From positions 372,001-436,000 of the forward strand of contig CAWAEZ010000012.1 in the NCBI GenBank assembly GCA_963781195.1: a stretch of DNA of 64,000 nt. The letters run 5' to 3'. The DNA is from JAJPKK01 sp963781195. GTDB taxonomy: Bacteria > Pseudomonadota > Alphaproteobacteria > Rhizobiales > Xanthobacteraceae. How positions within the stretch are numbered: the first letter of the stretch is position 1; every line of letters starts with the position of its first letter. The notes beneath the pieces were generated by a model. The model was not told the origin of the DNA, made no database searches, and saw only the letters and a list, made by a program, of their open reading frames with translations. Position numbers and translations under genes: made by a program. Positions 53,024 to 62,700 of this stretch are shown here, piece by piece.

Positions 53024-53158
53024 GGACATCCCCGGCTTTTGCAGCGCTGGTGTCGCGGACCGCCCGGGCGATGTCAACCGGAACAGCCCGCGAGAGGCCC
53101 ATTGCCGGTCGGGCCGTCGGTCATGCAGGCGGTGACGATTTGGTGGGCGAGAAGGCGC

Positions 53159-53899
53159 TCACTTTCCGGGGACGGCCGTCTGCAGGAAGGCGGCGAGATC
53201 GTCGGTGACGTAATCCACGTGGTCGGCCTGCCGGCCTTCCATCTCCCAGCCCTCGCGCACCACCTCGTAGCTCGCATGCGGCACCACCAGCACGGTGGTC
53301 ATGCCGAGCCGGTGGGGAACCGCGAGGTTGCGGGCGAGATCCTCGAACATCGCCGCCTTGCCGGCGTCGACGCCATGGCGGGCGAGGAAGCGGTCGTAGT
53401 TTTCCGGGAACGGCTTGGGCTGCAGCTCGCTCGCGACGATGTCGAACACGTCCTCGAAATGGTGGTGGATGGCGAGCCGGCGCATCACCGCGTCGGCATG
53501 GGCCTTGGTGCCGTTGGTGAGGATCAGCTTGCGGCCGGGCAGCCGTTCCAGCGCGGCGCCGAGCGCGGGGTTCGGCTCCAGCGGCGAATGATCGATCGCA
53601 TGGACGTATTCGAGGTAGGCGTCGGGATCCATGCCGTGCTCGAGCACGAGGCCTTTCAGGCTGGTGCCGTAGCGCTTGTAGAAATCCTTCTGGATGCGGA
53701 AGGCGTCGTCGGGCGGCACGCCGAGGAAACTGGAGATGTAGGTGCGGATGCGGTCGTCGACCTGCTGCCACAGGTTGAGGTGATGGGGATAGAGCGTGTT
53801 GTCGAGGTCGAACACCCACGTTTCCACATGGGCGAAGCCGCGCTTGTCGGCGGGGCTGGCTGCGGGCTCGTCGTCGGGCATGTTTTGGGATGCGTTCAT
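53159..53899 (-). CDS. HAD-family phosphatase, pyrimidine 5'-nucleotidase type
   Basis: A 246-residue haloacid-dehalogenase-superfamily phosphatase. The nucleophile is Asp31 in DLDNTLYPHH, and KLILTNGTKAHAD is motif II. PKPFPENYDRFL with MFEDLARN supplies motifs III and IV. It matches the SDT1/pyrimidine 5'-nucleotidase subfamily. It lies upstream of dapD on the same strand, 136 bases away. Confidence 0.9.
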   Translation of the reverse strand: MNASQNMPDDEPAASPADKRGFAHVETWVFDLDNTLYPHHLNLWQQVDDRIRTYISSFLGVPPDDAFRIQKDFYKRYGTSLKGLVLEHGMDPDAYLEYVHAIDHSPLEPNPALGAALERLPGRKLILTNGTKAHADAVMRRLAIHHHFEDVFDIVASELQPKPFPENYDRFLARHGVDAGKAAMFEDLARNLAVPHRLGMTTVLVVPHASYEVVREGWEMEGRQADHVDYVTDDLAAFLQTAVPGK

Positions 53900-53966
53900 G
53901 CGCGGATTTCTAGCCGAGATTCCGGCGGGCTTCCATCACAACGCCGCGACGCGAGAGCCGGCCCCC

Positions 53967-55949
53967 TCACGCGAACGTCATGCCGAGGGCTTCGACGTGG
54001 GCGCGCACCTGCGGTTCCGCGAGCGCGGCGAGGAAGGCCTGCACCGCCGGGCGGTCGGCATGGCTCTCGATCAGCAGGAAATCGTAATGCTCCGGCGCGA
54101 TCGGCAGGAAATCGAGGCCGTAGAGCCGCGCCACGGTGGCGATGGCGATGCCCCAGTCAGCGCGGCCTTGGGCGACGGCCGCGGCCACCGCATTGTGCGA
54201 TTTCGGCTGATTGGCGTAGCCCGGCGGCCGCCGGCCGGCGAGCAGCCGGTCGATGAGGATGCGGGTGCCGGCGCCGGCGTTGCGGTTGACCATCAGGCAG
54301 GCCGGATCGGCGAGCGCCGCGGCGAGCGCGTCATCCGCGGTGCGGCCGGCAAATCGGGCGTCCCCGGTACGGAACGCGAAGCCCTGCATGCGCAGCCAGC
54401 CCGGCACCAGGGTCACGCCGGGCCGGACCAGATGCCGGTTGTAGACCCCCGAGGCCGGATCGAGCAGATGCACCGGGGCGATGTCGCATTCGCCGCGCTC
54501 GATCGCGGCGACGCCTCCCATGCTGCCGACGGCGACCACGCGGGCGGCAAATCCCTGGTCTGCGAGCCGGCCGATCACGGCGTCCAGCGCCACGCACTGG
54601 CTGCCCATGATCACGAGGTCGGGCGTGCGGGCGGCGCGGCCGATCAGGGTCACCTCGGCCCGGGTGCCGGCGTCGAGTCCGGAGCTGAGCGCGTCGATGG
54701 CGAGAAAGCCGTCGGCCTGGGAGAACGAGGTTACGGCGCCCGAGCCCTTGCCGATCGGGAATGCGACCGGTCCCTGCTCTCCCGGAACCAGCGCCACCAG
54801 GACGAATTCCTGGCGCCCGATCTCGGAGGCGATCCGGATCGGCACCGTGGCGGACACCGATTCGGCGGCGTGGGGCGGCAGGCCGGCGCGGGCGCGGATC
54901 ACCGGCGCGACGAATTCGTGGAAGGTGAAGATCGCCGAGGTCGGAAAGCCCGGCAGGACCGCGATCGGCTTGCCGTCGACCACGGCGAGGCACAGCGGCT
55001 TGCCGGGCTTGAGCGCGACGCCGTGGACCAGCACGCCGGGCCAGCCGAGCCGCGAGAGGATGCGGTAGGACAGGTCGCCCGCGCCCTTGGAGGTGCCGCC
55101 GGACAGCACCACCATGTCGCAGGAGGCGAGCGCATCGCGCACCGCGGCCTCCAACATCCGCTCGTCGTCGGGATAGGCGCCGAGTTGCATCGCCTCGCCG
55201 CCGGCCTCGGTCACGGCGGCGGCGACGATGGCGCCGTTGCTGTCATAGACGCAGCCGGGGCGGAGCGGGTCGCCCGGTGCGACCAGTTCGTCGCCGGTCG
55301 AGAGCACCGCAACCCGCGGCCGCCGCATCACCGGAACCTCGGCAAAGCCGCAGGCCGCGAGCATCCCGATCTCGCGCGAGCCGATCCGCTGGCCGCGCCG
55401 GAGCACCACCTCGCCGCGCGCGATGTCGGAGCCGGCAAACGAGACGAACTGGCCGGGCCCGAAGGCGCGGCGCAGCTCGATCGCCGGACCGTCCGGCATC
55501 TCCAGGAGTTCGGTGTGCTCGACCATCACCACGGCGTCGGCGCCGCGTGGAATGGCGCCCCCGGTGGCGATGGTGGTGGCGGTCCCCGGCGCCACCTCGA
55601 GGGCGGGGACGTGGCCGCAGGCGATCACTTCGGCATTGAGGCGAAGCCGGCGCGGCGTGCGCTCGGCGGCGCCCGCGGTGTCGGCGGCGCGCACCGCGAA
55701 GCCGTCGACGCCGGAGCGATCGAACGCCGGCACGTCGGTCGGCGCCATCACGTCGGCCACGAGGACGCGCTCGAGCGCATCGGCCAGCGCCACCACCTGT
55801 TCCGGCAGGGGCGAGAAGTCGATCGCCCTTTCGAACCGGCGGCGCGCCTCCGCGGCCGGAATCACTTCGAGGAACTGGTCCTGGCGCGCCGCCGCGCGGA
55901 CCGCGGCGAGGAGATCGTCGTGGTCGGCCGCGTCGCGCCCGCCGGTCAT
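53967..55949 (-). CDS. moeA: MoeA fused to a periplasmic-binding-like (LysR-type) domain
   Basis: A 660-residue molybdopterin molybdenumtransferase with an extra domain. Residues about 20-410 are MoeA: VDGFAVRAADT, VMVEHTE, STGDELVAPGDPL, LSGGTSKGAGD and LPGFPTSAIFTFHEF. Residues about 430-650 are a PBP-like domain (VIMGSQCVALDAVIGRLADQGF, VNRNAGAGTRILIDRL), known from MoeA/LysR substrate-domain fusions. MoeA inserts molybdate into molybdopterin. It overlaps the next (upstream) moeA-like gene by four bases. Confidence 0.93.
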   Translation of the reverse strand: MTGGRDAADHDDLLAAVRAAARQDQFLEVIPAAEARRRFERAIDFSPLPEQVVALADALERVLVADVMAPTDVPAFDRSGVDGFAVRAADTAGAAERTPRRLRLNAEVIACGHVPALEVAPGTATTIATGGAIPRGADAVVMVEHTELLEMPDGPAIELRRAFGPGQFVSFAGSDIARGEVVLRRGQRIGSREIGMLAACGFAEVPVMRRPRVAVLSTGDELVAPGDPLRPGCVYDSNGAIVAAAVTEAGGEAMQLGAYPDDERMLEAAVRDALASCDMVVLSGGTSKGAGDLSYRILSRLGWPGVLVHGVALKPGKPLCLAVVDGKPIAVLPGFPTSAIFTFHEFVAPVIRARAGLPPHAAESVSATVPIRIASEIGRQEFVLVALVPGEQGPVAFPIGKGSGAVTSFSQADGFLAIDALSSGLDAGTRAEVTLIGRAARTPDLVIMGSQCVALDAVIGRLADQGFAARVVAVGSMGGVAAIERGECDIAPVHLLDPASGVYNRHLVRPGVTLVPGWLRMQGFAFRTGDARFAGRTADDALAAALADPACLMVNRNAGAGTRILIDRLLAGRRPPGYANQPKSHNAVAAAVAQGRADWGIAIATVARLYGLDFLPIAPEHYDFLLIESHADRPAVQAFLAALAEPQVRAHVEALGMTFA

Positions 55950-57069
55950 GGCAGCGGCCTCACCGAAACGGTGGCGCCGGCTGGATATCCTTCGCTGGCC
56001 GCGGCGACGAGAATGTATCCGTCGGCCTGACCGAGCGCGGTGATCGGCAGATATTTCGCCGCCAGCGGCACGGCGCCGTCCGCGGTCAGCCGCACCAGCA
56101 CCATCTCGTCCAAGCCGACCGTCGAAGCCACCTTGCGCGCGAGCGTCGCCGTGCTGCCGTGGTCGTCGTCACTGCCGCCGCGCAGGCGTGCCAGCATGCC
56201 GCGGCCGACCGTCAGCCACGCCGCGAGCGCGGCATCGAGGCGGCCCGGCAGCAACAGCACCGGCCGCGAATTCGCAATGCCGAACGCCGTCGTCTCGCCG
56301 GGCGACACCGCCACCCCATGGACCTCGACGGTGCCGACCCGTGCGAGCGTCGCCGCCGCCTGGTCGTCACGCCCGCTGCCGGTGCCGCCGACGATGACGA
56401 ATCCGTCGGCGTTGGGACCCGACAGCAGCGCCAGCATGTGCGCGCCGGCGGCCGCGGTGAGCGGGTCGCCACCATCCGAAGCAATCGCCTGGGCGAGCCA
56501 GCCGACGACCGCGTCGGCAATCGGATCGCGGTGGGTGCGGGCGCGGCCGATCAGGAGGCGCGGCCGGCGCACCCGGGCGCTGCCGATGCCGAGCGCCCGC
56601 ATGGCGGCGAGATCGCTCGCCCGCAAACGTTCGCCGGCGCGGCGCAGGACTTCCCGGTTGCCGGCGTCGGTGCCGGCCTGCAGCACGCCATCCCCCGGGG
56701 CGACCGGCGCCAGGGCCTCGGCGATGCCGGCACGGAGCGCCACGCTCTCGACCGGGGCGACGGCATCGCTTCCGGGCGGCATCGCTTCGCCGGCATCGAT
56801 CGGCGGCGCGCCGGCGAGCGGAGAGGGCGTATAGGCGCTGGCATCGGTGGTGGCGTCGGCGCGGACCGCCCAGCCGTCGATCAGGGCGAGCGCCGCGGCC
56901 GGGCGCTCCGTGGCGACGATGATGTCTTCGGCCACCGTCGCTCCCAGTGCGACCGCCGGCTGAACCTGGCGAGGCAGCACCGGCTCGACGAACTCGCCAT
57001 CCGTGCCAACACGTCGGCCACCGGCATCAGCCGTTCGATGCGCTGGCGATCTTCCGGGTACGCAACCAT
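55946..57069 (-). pseudogene. Second MoeA-like gene with an N-terminal frameshift
   Basis: A MoeA-family protein. It should begin MVAYPEDRQRIERLMPVADVLARM at 57069, but the rest (DGEFVEPVLPRQVQPAVALGATVAEDIIV onward) is in another frame. The break lies at about 56997-57006. Loss of one base, or of the four bases of GATC between two GAT copies (restoring ARIDGEF), would explain it; repaired, it has about 375 residues. The remaining frame is long and conserved, so the gene may be real but mis-sequenced. Confidence 0.75.
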
Positions 57070-57168
57070 TTCCGGTATCTGGCGGGGTGGTGGCGGTCCG
57101 GTCAAGCCGGGGCGCCGACAAATCCCGCGCAATGTCCGATTAGACCCGTAAACAAGGGGATAACGCCG

Positions 57169-57414
57169 ATGGCCCCGAGCGTGGAGCCCACCCTCGTCGA
57201 TCTGCGCGGCCTCAAATGCCCGCTGCCGGCCCTGCGCACCCGCAAGGCGCTGTCGCGGCTCCCGCCCGGAGCCGTGCTGGTGGTCGAGTGCACCGATCCG
57301 CTCGCCGAGATCGACATTCCGAACCTCGTCCGTGAGACCGGCGACGCCTTGGAGGCGACGGTGCGCGAGAACGACGTGATGGTGTTCCGCATCCGCAAAG
57401 GCGGCGGCGGGTGA
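57169..57414 (+). CDS. tusA: TusA-family sulfurtransferase
   Basis: An 81-residue sulfur carrier. Cys17 in GLKCPLPAL carries persulfide sulfur for tRNA thiolation, molybdenum cofactor or other sulfur relay. The core is LVVECTDPLAEIDIPNLVRETG. GGGGA lies eight bases before ATG 57169. It is divergent from the moeA genes; a link to cofactor sulfur is plausible. Confidence 0.92.
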   Translation: MAPSVEPTLVDLRGLKCPLPALRTRKALSRLPPGAVLVVECTDPLAEIDIPNLVRETGDALEATVRENDVMVFRIRKGGGG

Positions 57415-57457
57415 CCCGTTCCTGCCCGGTGGCCGCCGTCGCAATGCGGGCAGCCGA

Positions 57458-58795
57458 TCAGGTCGTCGAGGTCCAGATCGCCTGGCGGGCGGCCCCGATT
57501 TGTCGGCGCGCCCACATGGTTTCGTAGAGATTTTCCAAAGCGCGCGTGTAGGCCGCGACATCGAACAGCGCCGTGGTCAGGCGATTGCGCCCGAGCTTGG
57601 CCTTGCAGGCATCGATCCGCCCCGGCTCGTTCGCCAGGGCCAGGGCGATGGCGACATAATCTTCCGCGTTCGCGGCAACGAGTTCCGGCAGGCCGACCGC
57701 GTGCAGGAGGCTCCCGGCGACCCGCGAGGGGAAGGTGTCTCCGGCGCAGGTGACGATCGGCACGCCGGCCCATAGCGCATCGCTCGCGGTGGTGTGCGCG
57801 CCGCACGGCGTGGTGTCGAGCACGAGGTCGGCGAGCTGCAGGCGCCCGAGATGGTCGTTCTGCGCGACGTCGCGCGCAAACACCAGGCGGTCCGGGGCGA
57901 CGCCGCGGCTCAGGGCCTCGCCGCGCAGATTGCCCATCGCCTGCTCGGAATGCAGCAGCCACAGCACGCTGCCGGGCGTCGCGGCCAGCAGGCGGCACCA
58001 CAGGTCGAACACCGGCGGGGTGAACTTGTAGGCCTGGTTGAAGCAGCAGAACACGAAGCCGGTCTCCGGCAGCCCGGCTTCGCCGCGCGTCGGTTTGCGG
58101 CCGATCACGCAGCTCCGGCCGTGGGGCTGGTAGGAATGCGGCATGTAGGCGAACGCCTCGGAATAATCGGGGGCCGCCGCCATCGGCGTCATGAACGGAT
58201 CGGTGATGATGTAATCGCAGATCCCGGCGCCGAGCGTTCCCGGATAGCCGAGATAGTTCACCTGGACCGGCGCCGGATGCAGCATCATCACGCCGGTGCG
58301 GGCGCCCAGGGTGTACCCCTTGAGGTCGACCAGGATGTTGATCCCGGCGTCGTGAATCGCGCGCGCGGTCGCGCTGTTGTCCAGCGCCGAGACGTCGTGG
58401 AAAACATCGAAGGCGTTGCTGATGCGGCGTCGCAGGCCGCCGCCGTCATCGGCACCGAACGAGAAGGCATGCAGCTCGCACCGATTGCGATCATGCGCCT
58501 CGAACGTCTCGATCAGCAGCCGCGCCGTCGCATGCTCGTGAAAGTCACAGGACAGATAGCCGATGCGGAGCTTCGCCCGCGCGGCGAGATCGTGGCGGAA
58601 GGCGAGCCGGTCCCGTTCCGGAGCGCTCGCGGCGACCCGGTCGCGGGTCCACAGCTCCGAGCAGCTGCGTTGCTCCCGCGCGCTGATGCCGGGGATCGAC
58701 AGCAGATGAAACGGCGGCAGCCGCCCCGATCGCCCCTCATCGAGCAGGGCGCGCATCTGCGACGGCGACTGGGCGAACTCGTCCCACTCGCACAT
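57458..58795 (-). CDS. OGT-like (SPINDLY) glycosyltransferase, lacking TPR domain
   Basis: A 445-residue protein of the O-GlcNAc transferase (GT41) family from MCEWDEFAQSPSQMRALLDEG onward. LRIGYLSCDFHEHATARLL, VNYLGYPGTLGAGICDYIITD, LGRLQLADLVLDTTPCGAHTT and SDALWAGVPIVTCAG are catalytic-domain motifs. Family members normally have TPR repeats before this domain; none is seen in about 260 bases upstream, which read as low-complexity Arg/Ala frame. The gene may be truncated, and no Shine-Dalgarno is visible at 58795. Confidence 0.8.
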   Translation of the reverse strand: MCEWDEFAQSPSQMRALLDEGRSGRLPPFHLLSIPGISAREQRSCSELWTRDRVAASAPERDRLAFRHDLAARAKLRIGYLSCDFHEHATARLLIETFEAHDRNRCELHAFSFGADDGGGLRRRISNAFDVFHDVSALDNSATARAIHDAGINILVDLKGYTLGARTGVMMLHPAPVQVNYLGYPGTLGAGICDYIITDPFMTPMAAAPDYSEAFAYMPHSYQPHGRSCVIGRKPTRGEAGLPETGFVFCCFNQAYKFTPPVFDLWCRLLAATPGSVLWLLHSEQAMGNLRGEALSRGVAPDRLVFARDVAQNDHLGRLQLADLVLDTTPCGAHTTASDALWAGVPIVTCAGDTFPSRVAGSLLHAVGLPELVAANAEDYVAIALALANEPGRIDACKAKLGRNRLTTALFDVAAYTRALENLYETMWARRQIGAARQAIWTSTT

Positions 58796-59188
58796 TTCGC
58801 GGCTTCGGCCTAACGATCTCGCCACATCGACCCATGGGGGCGCGCCGTCTGGCAGAGTTCGAGCTGTGCGCGTTTTGCCGGGAGCGACCAGACGGGCGGG
58901 GTGCAGCAAGTCTTGCGCCAGCGCGCAGGTGGCGGGTTCCGCGACGCCCTGCGCCGCGGCTTCTCGGCAATCGCCAAGCGATTTCAAGCGCCTGCGCGGT
59001 TCGACGCCAGGGGCGGAGCGCCAAGGCCCACGCGCCGCTCCGCGCGCGTTTCGCATAACGTCGGGCTTCCGACAGGGAGCGTACGTTCCAGCCGCGCCCT
59101 CTGGCGTCGTCCTCGCCAAGTCCCGCGACGCTCCGTTGGTGTTCGCACTTCGTTCGCAGCGTGCGCCGAATCGGGTAATGCTGTGCGG
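58796..59188. other. Interval of about 390 bases between the glycosyltransferase and rmuC
   Basis: No convincing gene. The minus-strand frame to 59056 (MRNARGAARGPW) continues into the glycosyltransferase but is Arg/Ala-rich and unlike TPR repeats, so it may be the remains of a deleted N-terminal part. Confidence 0.45.
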
Positions 59189-60367
59189 ATGAACCAGCCG
59201 CTCCTCACCCTCGATGGCTTCGACATCACGCTCGGCGCCGCCTGCGTCGCGTTTGCGGCGATGGTGCTCGTCCTGCTGGTCGCCATTGCGATCCTCGCTG
59301 CGCGGGGATCGCGCCGCCGGCTGGAGGACGCGATGCGCCAGGCGCGGCAGGATGAAGCCTTGCAGGCCCGAATGTCCGACCTCGCCCGCATCCAGGCCGA
59401 GACGGCGGGCCGTCTGCAGGCGCTCGGCGAGGGGCTCGGCGGCCGACAGGCGGAACTGGCGCGGGTGATGGCGGAACGGCTCGACGCGGTCTCGAGCCGG
59501 ATCGGCCATTCCATGGACGAGACCACGCGGCAGACCGTGGCGCGGCTGCAAAGCCTCAACGAACGCATCGCCGTGATCGACAGCGCCCAGAAGAGCCTCA
59601 GCGAACTGTCCGGGCAGGTGATCTCGCTGCGCGACGTGCTCGGCAACAAGCAGGCCCGCGGCGCCTTCGGCCAGGCGCGCATGGAGACCATCATCCAGGA
59701 CGCGCTGCCGAAATCGCTCTATGCCTTCCAGCACACCCTGCCCAACAACACCCGGCCGGACTGCGTGATCTTCCTGCCCGACCAACGGCCTCTGGTGATC
59801 GACGCCAAGTTTCCGCTGGAGGCGATCACGGCGCTGCGCGAGGGCCGCACCGACGACGACCGCGCCCGCGCCGCCCAGCGCCTGCGCCAGGACATGTCGA
59901 AACACATTTCCGACATTTCCGACAAGTACTTGCTGCCGGGCGAAACCCAGGACATGGCGCTGATGTTCGTGCCGTCGGAATCGGTCTATGCGGAGCTGTA
60001 TGACGGCTTCGACGACCTCGTGCAGAAGGCCTACCGCGCGCGGGTGGTGATCGTGTCGCCGTCGCTCCTGATGCTGGCGGTCCAGGTGATGCAGCAGATC
60101 CTCAAAGACGCTCGCATGCGCGAGGCGGCCGACCTCATTCGTGCCGAAGTCTCCCGCATGATGGAGGACGTGGGCCGGCTGCAGGACCGGGTGGTCAAGC
60201 TGCAGCAGCATCATGGACAGACGGCGGAGGACATGCGGCAGATCATCATTTCGACCGAAAAGATCGGCCGCCGGGCAGGCCGCATCGATGCGCTGGATTT
60301 TGGCGACGGCGCCCCTGCGGACCCCGCGGCGCTGGCCGCCGGCCTGCGCCTGCAGGCGGGCGAATGA
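59189..60367 (+). CDS. rmuC: DNA recombination protein RmuC
   Basis: A 392-residue membrane-anchored nuclease-like protein. One membrane segment (ACVAFAAMVLVLLVAIAILAA), then a long coiled coil (residues about 50-160), then the RmuC domain with VIDAKFPLEAITALREG and MALMFVPSESVYAELY. RmuC limits inversions at repeats. ATG 59189 starts MNQPLLTLDGFDITLG. The stop overlaps the possible ampG start (ATGA). Confidence 0.93.
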   Translation: MNQPLLTLDGFDITLGAACVAFAAMVLVLLVAIAILAARGSRRRLEDAMRQARQDEALQARMSDLARIQAETAGRLQALGEGLGGRQAELARVMAERLDAVSSRIGHSMDETTRQTVARLQSLNERIAVIDSAQKSLSELSGQVISLRDVLGNKQARGAFGQARMETIIQDALPKSLYAFQHTLPNNTRPDCVIFLPDQRPLVIDAKFPLEAITALREGRTDDDRARAAQRLRQDMSKHISDISDKYLLPGETQDMALMFVPSESVYAELYDGFDDLVQKAYRARVVIVSPSLLMLAVQVMQQILKDARMREAADLIRAEVSRMMEDVGRLQDRVVKLQQHHGQTAEDMRQIIISTEKIGRRAGRIDALDFGDGAPADPAALAAGLRLQAGE

Positions 60368-61778
60368 CGGCCGGCCCGGCGCCCGGCGTGAGCACGCTTC
60401 CCGCCGCTGCGGCCGCGGCCGATTCCGTCGCGGCCGATTTGTCGATTCTGTCGCGGCAAAGCCGCGCTGGGCCGATACGCTGTCGGTCTATCTGCGGCGG
60501 CGCGTCCTCATCGTGATGTTCCTCGGCTTCTCGTCGGGATTGCCGCTGGCGCTGTCGGGCTCGACGCTGCTCGTATGGATGCGCGAAGCGGGGGTCGATC
60601 TCGCCACCATCGGCCTGTTTGCCCTGGTCGGCACGCCCTACACGCTGAAGTTCCTGTGGGCGCCGCTGGTCGATGCCCTCGACGTGCCCGGGCTGTCGCG
60701 CCTGCTGGGGCGCCGGCGCGCCTGGCTGATCCTGTCGCAACTGCTGCTGATCGCGGCGATCGTCTTTCTCGCGGTGACCAATCCGGCCGCCAGCCCGATG
60801 CTGGTCGCCATCGGCGCCCTTCTGGTCGCGACCGCCTCGGCGACCCAGGACATCGTCGTCGATGCATTCCGGGTCGAGAGCCTCGACGAGAGCGAGCAGG
60901 CGGCGGGCATGGCGTCCTATGTCGCCGCCTACCGCATCGGCATGCTGGTCTCGACCGCGGGTGCCCTGTTCGTCGTCAGCGGCTTCGAGGGGCTTGGCCT
61001 CGCCAAGCACGATGCGTGGAGCGCCGGCTACATCGCGATGGCGTCGCTCGTCGTGATCGGCATGATCACGACCATCGTCGCGACCGAGCCCGAGAAATCA
61101 GCCCCCGCCCTTGCCGCGCATGCGCGGCTCAACGCGCTGCAGCGGGTCATCGAAGCGGCGATCGGCGCGTTTCGCGACTTCCTCACCTTCGACCATGCGG
61201 TGCTGATCCTCGCCTTCGTGGTGCTGTTCAAGTTCACCGACGCGCTGTCGGGGACGATGACGGCGCCTTTCGTCATCGATCTCGGCTTCTCGCGCAACGA
61301 ATACGCCGCCATCATCAAGGGCGTCGGCCTCGCGGCGCTGCTGCTCGGCGGCTTTGCCGGCGGCTTCGTCGCCCGTGCCTATCCGCTCTCCACCAGCCTG
61401 TGGATCGGCGGCCTGCTGCAGGCCGCGGCCAATCTCGCGTTCTCCTGGCAGGCGATCGTCGGCCACGACATCCGCTGGCTCACCTTCGCGATCATCACCG
61501 AGAACTTCACCAGCGCCATCGGCACGGTGATCTATGTCGCGTATCTCAGCGCGCTGTGCCGCAATCCGCTCCACACCGCGACCCAGTACGCGCTCCTCAC
61601 CGCGCTCGCCGCGGTCGGGCGCACCTACCTGTCGGCGACGGCGGGCTACATCGCGCAACATGCCGGGTGGCCGCTGTTCTTCGCGATCTGCGCCGCCGCG
61701 GCGATCCCGAGCCTGATGCTGCTCGCGGTGCTCCAGCGCAGCGGGCACTTCAAGCTGCTGGACGGCAAGCGGGAATAG
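60364..61778 (+). CDS. ampG: AmpG-like MFS permease with an apparent frame change near its start
   Basis: A major-facilitator permease of the AmpG muropeptide family with about 12-14 membrane segments; SVYLRRRVLIVMFLGF, GLPLALSGSTLLVWMREAGVDL and LFALVGTPYTLKFLWAPLVDALD are typical. It imports anhydromuropeptides for recycling. The natural start ATG 60364 overlaps the rmuC stop (ATGA), but the permease frame is different. A shift near 60430-60455, at imperfect repeats GATTCCGTCGCGGCC and GATTCTGTCGCGGCA, would join them. No good alternative start is seen. This may be a sequencing error. Confidence 0.75.
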
Positions 61779-61791
61779 AAACGTAGGGTGG

Positions 61792-61898
61792 CCAAAGGCG
61801 GCCGAGAACCTGCCCGTCTTGGCACGGTGCAGGTCCGCCGTGCCCACGCGGACCGTATTGTGCGCAGCCGTGGGCACGCTTCGCTTTGCCCATCCTAC
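61792..61898. repeat. Repeat element with GTAGGGTGG and CCCATCCTAC ends
   Basis: GTAGGGTGGCCAAAGGC at the left and GCTTTGCCCATCCTAC at the right are inverse to each other and bound about 107 bases. The GTAGGGTGGGCAAAG form is a widespread proteobacterial repeat. It lies after ampG. Confidence 0.7.
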
Positions 61899-61937
61899 CG
61901 GCCATTCGCGCAGGTCCTTCCGCGCGATGCGCCGTCG

Positions 61938-61972
61938 CCGCTCCCGGAGTTCGCTGCGCTCACTCCGGGCTA
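61938..61972. repeat. CCCGGAGT...ACTCCGGG palindromic repeat
   Basis: CTCCCGGAGT-TCGCTGCGCTC-ACTCCGGGCTAC is a stem with 11-base loop of the same general kind as the element at 32425. Together with the neighbouring repeat it fills the region between ampG and recR. Confidence 0.7.
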
Positions 61973-62019
61973 CGGTGGCAATCCAGGCTACGTCGCAACC
62001 CCGGCGGCGCGACTGAATT

Positions 62020-62625
62020 TCAAAACGGCGTGCGGCTGCGGATCGCCGCGGCGAGGGTGCCCTCGTCGAGGTAGTCGAGCTCGCCGCCGACCGGGACGCC
62101 ATGGGCGAGCCGGGTCACCGTCACGCCGGCTCCGCCGAGGAGGTCGGTGACGTAGTGCGCGGTGGTCTGGCCGTCCACGGTGGCATTGAGGGCGAGGATG
62201 ATCTCCTTGACCTCCGCCTGATGGGCGCGGGTGACCAGCGCGTCGATGGAGAGGTCCTGCGGGCCGATGCCGTCGAGCGGCGACAGGGTGCCCCCGAGCA
62301 CGTGATACCGAGCGTTGACGGCATGGGCGCGCTCCAGCGCCCAGAGGTCGGCGACGTCCTCGACGACGACGATGACGGTCGGATCGCGGCGCGGATCGGT
62401 ACAGACCGCGCACGGGTTCTGGCTGTCGATGTTGCCGCACACCTTGCAGACCGAGATCTTGTCCATCGCGGTCTGCAGGGCCGAGGTCAGCGGCGCCATC
62501 AGCTGCTCGCGCCGCTTGATGAGCGCCAGCGCGGCACGGCGGGCCGAACGCGGCCCGAGCCCCGGCAGCCGGGCGAGGAGCTGGATCAGGCGCTCGATTT
62601 CAGGACCGGCGATGGCGGCGGGCAT
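62020..62625 (-). CDS. recR: Recombination protein RecR
   Basis: Zinc-containing RecFOR-pathway protein, 201 residues. The helix-hairpin-helix LLARLPGLGPRSARRAALAL is at the N-terminus, a Cys4 zinc finger follows (CKVCGNID, CAVC), then a Toprim domain (VIVVVEDVADLWALE). It loads RecA at single-stranded gaps. It is last in the dnaX-ebfC-recR block, 75 bases after ebfC. Confidence 0.96.
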   Translation of the reverse strand: MPAAIAGPEIERLIQLLARLPGLGPRSARRAALALIKRREQLMAPLTSALQTAMDKISVCKVCGNIDSQNPCAVCTDPRRDPTVIVVVEDVADLWALERAHAVNARYHVLGGTLSPLDGIGPQDLSIDALVTRAHQAEVKEIILALNATVDGQTTAHYVTDLLGGAGVTVTRLAHGVPVGGELDYLDEGTLAAAIRSRTPF

Positions 62626-62700
62626 GGGCGTCGGTGCGTAACCTGCTCAGACCTGTGATGTGAGGGGCAGCATTCCGCCGCCGGAAGGCGCGCGGCGCGC

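Noticed and set aside
53796..56030. 744-codon plus-strand frame opposite the moeA genes
   Set aside because: Antisense shadow of two recognised MoeA genes; the product is His/Arg/Gly-rich and unlike any family.
57458..60214. Glycosyltransferase extended to 918 residues
   Set aside because: The added N-terminal part runs antisense to rmuC and is His/Arg/Gln-rich; the family similarity begins near MCEWDEF at 58795.
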